Source of the DNA: Chrysaora quinquecirrha
Lineage: Eukaryota > Cnidaria > Scyphozoa > Semaeostomeae > Pelagiidae
Length of the DNA stretch: 64,000 nt
NCBI GenBank assembly: GCA_014526335.1
Contig: JACTAT010000327.1
Location: forward strand, 1 to 64,000
Reading direction: 5' to 3'
Shown: positions 24,071 to 34,462 of the stretch, one piece after another
Position numbering within the stretch: position 1 is the stretch's first letter
Layout: every line of letters starts with the position of its first letter
Notes under the pieces: model-generated
The model's database searches: none
Told to the model about the DNA's origin: nothing
The model's input: only the letters and a program-made list of their open reading frames with translations
Made by a program: the position numbers and the translations under genes

Positions 24071-24489
24071 TTTTGAGACAGTGATTATTGGTAACAGAAA
24101 AGAAACCTCTACGTATGCTACAACAGTCGCTTTTTGATGATTCGAAGCAGCATTCCTTGGAATAAACCAGGCAGGAACACAGCGATGCAAGAAACGATAA
24201 AGTGCTTTGAGGTTTGTTAATTTTATGTTCTACTCGAAGGCAAGCAAGGCTTCTTCAGAGTATTCGTTGCTTGTTGCATGACCGTGATGACTTTTCATCT
24301 TTTGTGTTGCGCTATTCTGATCCTTATTTCTTTGGTTTCTCGTCCTCCCTAATGAAAGATCCGAAGTATTTGAATGGTGAGATCTGCTTCGGTTGCACGC
24401 GGTTCACATCAATCTTGCCCTTGCGAACTTTTTTATGATTTTTAAGACCATCATCTCGGTCATCAGTGCTTAGTGCCACCCCCAGCAGC

Positions 24490-24720
24490 AACATTCTCCT
24501 TGATGTAACAACCTACTACCTACTGTAACGTCTGTGTCATCAGCGTATTTGATGTTCATGATGTCATCACCATCCACGTTAACTCCGTTGAGAGCTGCAA
24601 AAGGCAGGTCATAGGATGTGTTGACTGTAGATATTGTAGTAGTCTGGCGATTGACAATCGCCCATTGTACGCAGCCTTACCTCACTCCACATCTGATGCC
24701 AACCTAGTCGCTGACGTCTC
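24490..24720 (-). pseudogene. Non-LTR reverse-transcriptase fragment inside the foldback element
   Basis: The minus strand reads GVR-stop-GC, then after about 40 codons VNVDGDDIMNIKYADDTD. This is the order of RT motifs 4 and 5 of LINE elements, with the catalytic YADD at about 24537-24549. A stop codon replaces the residue before GC, and no longer frame surrounds it, so it is a dead piece. It was probably captured or inserted before the arms lost mobility. Confidence 0.65.
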
Positions 24721-25744
24721 TACCATGTCGAATCACTGCCGTTTGATTTTTATACAGGGGCTGGATAATGCGAAGCTCTTCCTTGAAAATATCGAAGGAG
24801 GACAGCAAGAGCACGCGATTGCTCTTGGTTTCTATGGAATAGCGATAAACATCGGAAGAATCACACTTTTCACAAAATTAACGCATTTTACATTCAAACA
24901 AATATTGATGGTCTATATCTTGTCTTTTTCAGCGTATCAAACAACCCTTATTCCCTAATTTGGATTTCTGTATTACACTTTATAACAAAATTACTGTTAT
25001 AGCTCCTGTAGAGGTCTGGTACCAATTACTCCAGTCTTAAAACAGCAGAAGGGGGAATTTCTCAGTTGGGGCACATATCCTATCTTTTTTAGCTCGTCAA
25101 ACCGCCTGTTTTCGCCAAATTTGATGCTTGTATTACAATTTCAATAAAACTAGCGTTATTGCTTATGTAGAGGCCTGGTACCAATTACCCAAGTCTAAAA
25201 ATAGCACAAGGGGGCATTTCTCAGTTGAGGTCTATATTTTATCTTTTTCAGCGTGTCAAACTACCCCTTTTCGCCACATTTGATACTGGTAACATAAAAT
25301 GCACATTTGTTTCACCAACATCCTCACTATGAAAGGTCCTACTCAAAAAGGTCCCGATGACGTCATCATAAATATTTTAACCTTCGAAATGCGACAAAAT
25401 GTATATCAATCGAAAGCTCTCAATGTGTTCTATCTATTTTTGCCATTTTCTTTCAAGATAAGTGGCTATAAAGCGAATTAAAATGGGTAAAAGGTATATT
25501 TTTATGACGTCATCATGACGTCGTATATCACGTGATAGAGGCATTTCTCGATTTGGCTCCTGGTCTTAAACGATTCAGCGTGGTCGATTTACCGGGAATC
25601 AAGTTTAAAAACAAAGGTTAGGCACTTCCTTAGATTGCAGGCCAAAATACCCTGTCTATGTGGATCAAAGCTTTACCGCGGTAATGTGCAACGTAATAGC
25701 CGAAAACTTTTCAGCATTAAAACGCTGAACGGTGTAGTGAAGAC

Positions 25745-26190
25745 CAAGCCTATTTGCAATTTATGTCAATGACTTTCCAACAGCAATTGAAGTTGGAGAA
25801 CTGCACATGTGAGCAGATGACACGACTGCATTTGTAATAGCTAACACGGTTGACGAGACAATTCATTACTTGATCATCATTGCAGATGACATAAACAGTT
25901 GGTGATGCAAAAATAAGCTCACAATACATTGTGACAAAACGGAGGCAATGCATATTACCAGAACACAAATGTGCGGTCCATTATTACCCATCAAAATCGG
26001 GGAACAAGTAATCAAATATGTTGAAACAACAAAATGTTTAGGAGTTATCATAGACAATCACTTGAAATCCGAGATTGGACAATTCTTTCACCAGAAAGCA
26101 AAGAGAAGTACAATGAAGAGGCAAGAAATACAAAGGATCAGTGTGCGTATCGTCCTGCTGAAGAAATTGATGGAACAGAACGTGACATAA
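25745..26190 (+). pseudogene. LINE (CR1/Jockey-type) RT relic
   Basis: Conceptual translation gives LFAIYVNDFPTAI and then ADDTTAF, the region around the RT catalytic motif, but with a stop just before ADD. This is followed by NKLTIHCDKTEAMHI and KCLGVIIDNHL, typical of the palm-thumb border of CR1/Jockey-like elements. At least two in-frame stops and no intact ends are seen. It lies between the foldback and Penelope-like elements. Confidence 0.7.
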
Positions 26191-26233
26191 ATTGAGTTAC
26201 ATACGAAAGCTATGTAAAGTGGTATAGATGTGT

Positions 26234-26823
26234 ACTGTATTTGACATGATAGTCACCACTTATCATGACAAGCCTTTGATATTTAGTTGGGCAACGTTTC
26301 GGGAGAGATCCGTCTCCCATCATCGGGCAATGAGAAATGTGGTTTCTTGCCTATTTATTGCAAAGGTCGGATCGAAAGGTGTGAAATTAACCGGACCTGC
26401 GAGGAAGCTCGGAATTTTTTGGCGCTCAATTTCTAAAATTTGTGGCGCCAAAATTGCGTTCAGTGCAACTTTTGATGTTATTCAACCAGATTTCTGGGAT
26501 TGAGTAAGATACTTGATTGATACAAGGAGTTGATAGAACTGAGTGAATGCTTTCTTTAACGAGCCTGTTTTTCCAGTTCTTATCTTCATCAATCACTGAA
26601 ATGTTATCCCAATCCATCTGGTGTTTTTCCGTCCAACAATGATTGGCAAGATCACTTTTGTCAGTTCGACCATGGGTCACATTCGCTTTATGTTCTTTGA
26701 GCCTAGTACCTGTCTCTCTTTTCGATTGTCCTATATATGATTTAGGACAGTCTCTGCATGGTATTTTGTATACCACGTTCGATTTTTCAAGATCGTCAAC
26801 TTTGTCTTTTGGTCTTGAAAGCG
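26234..26823 (-). repeat. Inverted copy of the Penelope 3' end, left arm
   Basis: Reverse complement of 28314-28903. It encodes on the minus strand (26426-26776) the same 116-residue GIY-YIG end as the main copy, residue for residue, up to NFRN and the stop. It has no RT of its own. Confidence 0.95.
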
Positions 26824-28711
26824 CCCACTTATATCCCCAAAAAGGATATAATAGCAGAAGTGGAAGGAAAATTAGATTATCTCGAAAAAACAGATACCAT
26901 GTCTGTAAGTGATGGAGCCTGCGTAAGAGCAGAAATATGCACCATCCTAACGAATTCTGCTCTTCCTAAAGATAACATTTCTAGAAAAGAAAGGAAGGCT
27001 TTGAGTGATCTAAGGAAAGATAATAGCATTAAGATCCTATCTGCTGATAAAGGGCGAGCGACTGTTCTTCTCAACAGCTCGGACTATATTCAAAAGTGCA
27101 CCCAGCACATCGAGAATGGTCCTTATGAATATCTGAAATGCGATCCAACTAACAAAATTAAGCGCCAAGGTCTGAAACTTATTAAAGGCTTACATGACAT
27201 GAAAATAATTTCAGATGAAACATATCGGAATATCAAACCTTCCGATTCTCATGCTCCACGTTTCTATGGACTTCCCAAAATACACAAAGAGGGTTTTCCT
27301 ATCAGACCTATAGTGTCCTGTAGTGGTACACCACTAGAAAACCTCTCAAAGTATATTGCGGAAATCTTGAAACACTACATCAAGAAAAGGGACATGCAAA
27401 GAACTCAAAAGAATTTTCGGAATTCATCCGTAATGTTGAGATAGAAGACGATGAAATGATGATATCTTTCGATGTCACCTCGCTATACACCAACGTGCCT
27501 ATTAAGGACTCTTTGAGAATCATAAGTGATTTACTCCGAAAAGACAGAGATCTAAACAAAAAAACTCCTATACCGGTGGATAAGTTGATTGAGATGATAG
27601 AATTCGACTTAACTACCACTTGGTTCAAATTCAATGGGAAGTTTATCTCACAAACAGATGGAGTAGCAATGGGAAAACCTGCCTCTTCTGTTGTTGCTGA
27701 GATCTTTATGCAAGAAAAGAATCTCTTGCCCTTGATTCATACATTGAGAAACCAAAGGTATGGGAGAGATATGTAGATGATGTGTTCGTGATTATGAAGA
27801 GGGACAAGATGGAAGATTTCTATAAGCACATCAATTCCCTACATGTGAAATTGAAGTTCACTACAGAGGTAGAGAATGATGGAAAACTAGCCTTCCTTGA
27901 CACTGAGATTCAAAGGAATGCCAATAAAAGTCTAAGCGTATCAGTGTACAGGAAGCCCACTCACACAGACCAATACCTGAATGCAAACTCGCATCACTTA
28001 GACAGTGTCAAAAACAGTGTCATATCTTCTCTCTTCAACAGAGCAAAATCTATCACGAGCAATCTTGATGATCTAGATAATGAGTACAAAAGGATCTCAA
28101 GCGTTCTAAAGGCCAATGAATATAAACAAGAAGACATACGCAAGGTCACGAGAAAAATCTCAAAGCCCAGACAGAATACTGAGGCTGACAAAGAGGAGCC
28201 TAAATGTTCTATGAACCTGCCATATATCAGAGGGACAAGTGAGAAAATCCGTCGATCTTTGTCTAAACAAAATATAAGGTGTACTTTTTATTCCCTTAAT
28301 ACACTTAGAAAGTCGCTTTCAAGACCAAAAGACAAAGTTGACGATCTTGAAAAATCGAACGTGGTATACAAAATACCATGCAGAGACTGTCCTAAATCAT
28401 ATATAGGACAATCGAAAAGAGAGACAGGTACTAGGCTCAAAGAACATAAAGCGAATGTGACCCATGGTCGAACTGACAAAAGTGATCTTGCCAATCATTG
28501 TTGGACGGAAAAACACCAGATGGATTGGGATAACATTTCAGTGATTGATGAAGATAAGAACTGGAAAAACAGGCTCGTTAAAGAAAGCATTCACTCAGTT
28601 CTATCAACTCCTTGTATCAATCAAGTATCTTACTCAATCCCAGAAATCTGGTTGAATAACATCAAAAGTTGCACTGAACGCAATTTTGGCGCCACAAATT
28701 TTAGAAATTGA
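26824..28711 (+). pseudogene. Penelope-like RT and GIY-YIG endonuclease
   Basis: Three successive frames make one protein. The first (to 27444) has ILSADKGRATVLLN, APRFYGLPKIHKEGFPIRPI and the finger region typical of Penelope RT. The second (about 27395-27720) has ISFDVTSLYTNVPI and FISQTDGVAMGKPASSVVAEI. The third (about 27715-28711) has catalytic YVDD at 27770-27781, KLAFLDTEI, YRKPTHTDQYL and then the GIY-YIG domain (VYKIPCRDCPKSYIGQS, ETGTRLKEHK). Frame slips lie near 27390 and 27715, both beside A-rich runs. Penelope-like elements prime on nicked DNA or telomeres; the nuclease opens the target. The element is inactive unless the slips are sequencing errors. Confidence 0.9.
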
Positions 28712-28808
28712 GCGCCAAAAAATTCCGAGCTTCCTCGCAGGTCCGGTTAATTTCACACCTTTCGATCCGACCTTTGCAATAAATAGGCAAGAAACCACAT
28801 TTCTCATT

Positions 28809-28850
28809 GCCCGATGATGGGAGACGGATCTCTCCCGAAACGTTGCCCAA
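28809..28850 (+). ncRNA. Hammerhead-ribozyme-like motif in the Penelope 3' arm
   Basis: CCGATGA (28811-28817) is followed by a six-pair stem (GGGAGA with TCTCCC) and then GAAAC (28837-28841). This is the order of the hammerhead core (CUGAUGA, stem II, GAAA). The U of the first box is replaced by C, which should weaken or abolish cleavage. Hammerheads in the terminal repeats of Penelope-like elements are established. The mirror copy lies at about 26297-26326. Confidence 0.5.
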
Positions 28851-28903
28851 CTAAATATCAAAGGCTTGTCATGATAAGTGGTGACTATCATGTCAAATAC
28901 AGT

Positions 28904-30560
28904 GATCGAGTAACTGACGAAACTTACGTTTTAGCGAAAGAGCAATTACCGGAAAGGCTAAGAAAGGCTACGGAAAGTCTTTTGCCAATACAAAGTAGAA
29001 TCTTTGTAAGTAAAGAAATAATTGGCTGCGAATTCAATTTCAGGCGAGCATTGATCTAGAGTAGAGTAGACTTGCTAACTTCTTAATGTGTGAAACCGAA
29101 TATTCTGACGGTCAGTGTTGATATTCTTTCTTGTCAAAATAATTGTAACTTGTAGCAATCTTTCTTGCAACGCATGTTACAGTGACAGCGAATTTAAACT
29201 ATGAATTTCAAAATGCTTTGAACGGGCGGCGCTGGAATTTCTGATCAGTAAATACCTGCGATTTTTCCGTCATGTTCGCATGTAAATCGATTCGTAATCG
29301 TAATCGCATATCATATATCACTATGAAATTCAATTATACAATACATAAGGCATTATTATTCAAAATAACTGTAGTATGTTTGTGAAGTTTGAGAAGTGCT
29401 GTGCGTGACAGAACTTCAAAATACTACACCAATATGGAAGCATATGTATATATGTAATAGGTATGTTATCCAAGTAATTAATGAGCATGAGTAAGGAGCA
29501 AGTAATATGTTATTGAGTAATCTACTTTAACCTTCAATTTTCCGAAGACTTGGTCAACTTATGAACGAATCTCGATTTTTAATCGATTATCGGTCAATTT
29601 TGTTGAAGGCTGCAGTATGAGAGAAAATTTTGAAAAGTGAAATATTGCTACAAACGCCATGGAAACATCAAGAACCCAATAAAATATGTTATTTATGAAG
29701 TTCGGCGAAGTTTGGAACAAAAATCGATTTTTAAACGATTATTCATCTATTGATTTTTCAAAATCATATCTAAGGGGTCAGTACGAAAGGAAATCGAGAA
29801 TCGCCACAAAAATTTATGCTTGCGCCGAAAACAATCACGAATGCTTGGAAACATCAAGATTTCGATGCAAGACAACTTCCAAAAAGATTTGAAGAAGTTC
29901 TGAAGGAAACTCGATTTTTGATCGATTATCCGTCAATATTTTTCCCACTTCGTTCTTAATTCTTAAATAGTTTCTGGTTTTAAATATTTTCTTTTACTAG
30001 ACACACGTTCATAACAGCTTTCATAAGTTGAAGTTTTTATCCATTCTAAACATCCGTTAATAATGATGATAATAATAATAATAATAATAATTTGGCTTCA
30101 GTATGGGAGAAAACTTTCAAACGTGAACTATCGCTACTAAAACCTTGGAAACATCTAGAACTCGATAAAAATTGGTAATTAATGAAGTTTGGTGCAGTTT
30201 GAAACAAAACTCCACTTTTAAACGATTATCCGTCGATTTTCCAATGTTGTGATCAATTTGAATGTCTAGTTTAGGCCTGTGAGCTAGACATTCAGCGAAC
30301 AATGGCTCATTTCTCCTCGCACACAGAATTACACAACCAAAGATTTCACTTTTTGAGGTATGATTTCCTTTACAGTTCTGTTATTGTTTCTGTTTACAGT
30401 TCTTATTTATGAGTCTAGCCAATTTTTTTTTTGAACGTTCACGGATATTGCATAGTCACGAGTTCGACTTCCCTCAGGAGAGAAACCTTTGCTATCAAAT
30501 TATTTTTCTTTCTGTGATTTTCGTGGTGGAAATCTTTTTAAAAGGCCGTGGAAATGTCTC
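28904..30560. repeat. Spacer with diverged tandem copies
   Basis: No recognised gene. From about 29550 to 30245 several diverged copies of one segment follow each other, each with 'aaaatcgatttttaaacgattat(c)cgtc' and 'ggaaacatcaagaa' pieces (near 29570, 29640-29750, 29850-29940 and 30120-30245). A short (ATA)n tract lies near 30065-30090. The 81-codon open frame ending at 29059 is not recognised. Confidence 0.5.
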
Positions 30561-30579
30561 GTAACTAAAATTTGCTTTT

Positions 30580-31575
30580 GGAATTACTTCATTTCCATTT
30601 CAGTTTAATTTTGATTTTGCTTTCAATTTCCATTTAAATTTTCGTCTTTATTTGCTTTTCAATTTTAATGTAAAATTTTATTGAACCATAAGATAAAGAC
30701 TTCAAGTTAAAATTTGGAAAAAGATTAAGATTCATTTTAGGTATAAGGTTCAGCTTCACTCAAACATTAAGAGAATATTTAGATTAAGACTAAGAATAAG
30801 ATTAAGATTAAGATTAACATAAAGATTAAGTTGTTTAAAGACTGAGGCTGACTGTTAATGAAAATTAAGAGTAAAAATAAAATCAATTAGTGTCAGATTG
30901 AACTCTGATTAAGATTTAAATTAAGATTGAAATTAAGAGTTTTAATTTTAATTTTAATTTTACTTTTACTTTTAATTTTGTTTTTTGAACATTTAAACTA
31001 ATTTCCATTCTAATTTTGATGTTAGATTTAGTTTTAGCTCTAATTCAATTTTAATATAAAATTATTTTGAACTTAGGATTTCAATTAATTAAGGATTAAG
31101 ATTAAAGCTTTCAATTTGGAAGAAGATTAAGATTAAGATTAAGATTCAAATTGAGGAAGAAGTTGAGTTGAAAAGTGGACATCGATTTACCACAAAGGGA
31201 TTACGAACCATAATGACTTCTGCTTATCCTTTTGAGTAGTCTCGGACCATGAGGCAAGACTTTTGAGTAGTCTCGGACCATTTTGCTTATGTGGTGTCTT
31301 TGATCAAGCTTAAAATTTCAAGCCAAAGCAAAACTCATGCAATGTCCATGTACACTATGCCAGCAACAGTTTAATCCCCTAATGAATGAAAAAGGCTTAC
31401 TTTTTCTGTAGTGTACATGGGGCCTCACATGAAGTTAAATTAAGATGAAGATTAAGATTCAGGTAGCCCTTAAGATTAAGATTCCATTAAAGTTTAAGAC
31501 TAAGAGTTAAGACTAAGGCGAAGTTTAAGATTAAGAACAAGATAAAGGTTAAAGATTAAGATTCGGATTATGATT
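30580..31575. repeat. Strand-switching hexamer-like simple repeats
   Basis: Blocks rich in (ATTTTA/TTTCAA)-type pyrimidine repeats alternate with blocks rich in (GATTAA)n purine repeats: pyrimidine about 30590-30680, purine 30690-30930, pyrimidine 30935-31070, purine 31080-31180 and again 31435-31575. Between the last two lies a small non-repeat island containing the duplicated phrase 'ttttgagtagtctcggacca' (about 31228 and 31261). Confidence 0.75.
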
Positions 31576-32905
31576 CTAATTCACATTAATATAAAATATA
31601 GCCACTTCAATGCACAATGCCTACGTGATGGAACTTGTTATTTGCAGAGTTCATGGTAGGCGATGGTCCTCACCGGCAAGGGCTAGTTGTATGGTCACTT
31701 GATGAGAATGATTAATTTCTCATTGTTGACAGAACACCATCTTCAGTTAATATATTGAGATTGATTGGCGTCGCTGAGGGACTTTCTATTTGTAGGAATA
31801 AAATTATATTACTAGCAAGAGAGTAACAGTAAGTAATACAAACCAAGAAAGAAAAATTACAATGCAAGTAAAAATGATGAAAAGTAATGATGAAGAATTG
31901 TTCAGAGACCAAGTTTTCAAACTTTTTGTTTTTGATGGCTGAAATCGCTGAATCAAATTTAAAGTTTGCTTAAATCAGTTTTTTACATTATTGGTAAACG
32001 AAAAGAACAAGCAACAGCATATTGCTAAGAAAAAAGCATTCTTAAAGGGCAACAGAGCAGCAAAATTGTGTAAGTTACTGTAATCAAATTATAGGGACAA
32101 GAAAGTCACAACTATTGCAGGTTTTGGGTCATGATACAGAATTTTGAATACCGAATACTCGTAAAGGTTTACCATGTTTATAAACTGTGAAGATGTCATT
32201 TGGATTGTGTTGCTTTTCTAATCCTCTTCAGTGCAAAAAAGACGGGAAACCTGTTAATTTTTCGAAATTTTTCGTGAGCCCTCTCTTGCTTTCTAGTAAT
32301 TTCAATCTGAACAAGCTTTTCTTTGTTGAAAAGACCCCAGTCACTTCTTTATAATGCATTTCTTCAACTGATATAATTCACGAGCTATACAGAATATACC
32401 ACCCCCGTTAATTTGACTTTTCAGAAACATTTGGCTCTGAAAAGTAAAGTTGACAGTTGACAATGTAAAAAAGAATTCCCGTGGTACAAAAGTATTACGA
32501 TGACAAAATAAGCAATGGATAACAGAATATGCAAAATTATTCTCTAATCTCAATGCGTGCATGTATTAATTTATAGTAAATTTATTGTGAATCGACTGGT
32601 GAAATCGTTGTATCGAAAGAATATATTACATATTACATAGCATATTACAGAGGAAACAATGCGCATATTGAGACAAAGTCTGCTTGCTTTTTAAATTACA
32701 GGTCGCAACAGCGTGAGGTAGCTAGCTATACATGAATTTACTAAATTCATGTAGAAAATCACATACACAAAAGGTAAACAGTACTATGTGAACGGAAGTC
32801 AATGTCTGTATCTGGTAAAGGTCAACTGAAAATGAAAACTAAACCAAATGAAAAAAGGTATCCCCTCCTTCACGAACAACAGTAACAGTTTGCTATTAAA
32901 TAGTA
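31576..32905. other. Downstream flank of the MAGUK-like gene
   Basis: This AT-rich stretch lies 3' of the minus-strand MAGUK-like gene and presumably includes its 3' UTR. No other gene or repeat was recognised. Confidence 0.5.
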
Positions 32906-34462
32906 TTACGTGCATTTTTCGTTCTCGAAGCGTATCCAAAATGGTTCGACGGCGATTTTTTTTACTGTGTGGTACAACTGATTAAGGTTAGTTTCCAGAT
33001 CACTTTGAATCAAGGTCCAATCAAAATAATCACTGTAACAATTTTCTATTTCAATTGAATCTGAGATAATTCTTTGCAGATCTTCATCCTAAAAAGTCAA
33101 AGCAAATGCAAAAGGCGAATCTCTGTCAAACTTGAATATGAAAAGAATTCTCCATTGCAAGAGTTGAAAAAATCAAAAACCTAAAAAAGATAAAGGTTTC
33201 CGCAAAACATGGCGGCTGTTCTGTTCTTTGTTTTTCTTCAGGATTTTTGAAAGAAATTCTGGAAATAATTTCCTTAGTTATTGCACCTGAACACAAACAG
33301 GAGTTGAATTCGTTGATTCTCGTAACCAAGGAAATTATTCCCAGTATTCTCCGCGAAATCCACTTATAAAAACAGAAATCTGACGGAAACGGCGCCATCT
33401 TCGCGGAAGCCTTTATTGACATTTAGAAAATTTGCACTATAAATAGAGCAATGAAAAGATAGATTTTTTAGATTTCGAAATAAACATTTCTTGGAATATG
33501 GCAGCCATAATTTCAGTGGAAATTGCAATTAGTGAATTTCGGCTCCGTTCCGTTTCGATACTGTCTGATCCGATCCGTTCCGAGTCAAGAAATATCCAAG
33601 TGGAAATTCGGCGTAAGAGACAAATCAGTTGTTGAAATATTCCACCTGATAATTAACCTACTTATTACCTTCGATTACATTCAAGATTTTGGTAATGAAG
33701 CCAAATGATGAGCGTGGAAGGCCATTTGTTAGTTATGCACTGATCAAAACGGATCAATACAGGGTGGACTACAAAAGGATACCGAAAAACACGATGTGTC
33801 TGTAAACAAATAGCTACGAAAAATCAAAACGTGCATAAACATCACATGGCCCAGAACACCCATGTAGTAGAAATTGAAGATATCCTATCCGCGAGTGCTT
33901 GAATAGGATAATTTACCAGCCCCGCCCTCTAACCCCAGATGTTTTCCATCAGTTTCGGTAATTTTTTTCATCCTCTACCCTTATCAAGAACACAGCACAA
34001 GAATGTAAGATAATTACTCACCGTGATCATATCTTCATAGAAAAAAGAATTTGTTGTGTATGATTTCAATATTTCTCTAAGGCGTTCTTTATTGGGAGCT
34101 TTCAAAAAAATGACGCAACACTGCAGACTTGTATTGCAGATATTGCGAATGTACTGAAAAAGAATGGTTGACGACTTGATAATGGCTTAGTGCTTGAGGC
34201 TAATTTTGCAAACAAGTTTAACACATGTGAATCTCGATAGAGCTGATTAAATTGCTTACCTCAGGCGTTAAGGAAATAACACAAGTCTTGCCAGCATTTT
34301 GCAGTTCAGCAATAGAATCGATATTGATAGCGAAGTGGTGGCTTTTAACTGTCTCGACGTTGACAAGCTGGTTGAAATTCGATGCCTTTTCCATTTCATG
34401 TCGTGTAACAAAATGGTAGTCTCTATCTGCTTTCTCTTGCGGTTTTCTAGAACGGGACGTAC
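32906..34462 (-). CDS. MAGUK-like gene: guanylate-kinase-like domain, last three exons
   Basis: 34260-34462 encodes TSRSRKPQEKADRDYHFVTR and then a middle region ending in GKTCVISLTPE. 34022-34153 encodes IRNICNTSLQCCVIFLKAP and NKERLREILKSY. 32906-33088 ends with DWTLIQSDLETNLNQLY and EPFWIRF before TAA at 32906-32908. All three join in phase 0. MAGUK GUK domains are phosphopeptide-binding and lack kinase activity. The YGTSI motif of other members is replaced by SHHFAI, so this copy is divergent. Confidence 0.9.

Larger units (their letters stand above)
22702..25656. mobile_element. Foldback DNA element with long inverted arms
   Basis: The ends are inverted copies starting GACAGGGTATTTTGGCCTG, each bordered outside by TA (22700-22701 and 25657-25658), as expected for a TA target duplication. 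The arms match closely for at least 600 bases, including two CRE-like palindromes (tgatgacgtcat) per arm. Further in, each arm carries tandem units of roughly 160-190 bases (about six on the left, two on the right). No intact transposase is present. The centre holds a decayed reverse-transcriptase piece. This is most likely a non-autonomous element with long TIRs; the superfamily is undecided, Tc1/mariner being one option because of the TA. Confidence 0.8.
26234..28903 (+). mobile_element. Penelope-like element with inverted 3' partial copy
   Basis: The plus-strand copy (about 26824-28903) encodes a Penelope-type RT and a GIY-YIG nuclease in one polyprotein now split by two frame lesions. It is preceded by an inverted copy of its own last 590 bases: 26234-26823 and 28314-28903 pair base for base where I checked. 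Upstream inverted partial copies are a known feature of Penelope-like elements. Perfect arms indicate a recent insertion. No obvious target duplication was seen. A hammerhead-like motif lies in each arm. Confidence 0.9.

Noticed and set aside
22877..25481. Two nearly identical 60-residue frames at 22877-23059 (minus) and 25299-25481 (plus)
   Set aside because: They are the same piece of the inverted arms of the foldback element, not a protein family.
26228..26503. Open frame repeated at 28634-28891 on the other strand
   Set aside because: It is the antisense of the Penelope 3' arm, duplicated by the inverted repeat.
28814..29059. Open frame continuing out of the Penelope element (ending in RIFVSKEIIGCEF)
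   Set aside because: The first part is element 3' UTR, the rest has no recognised family, and no splice context was convincing.
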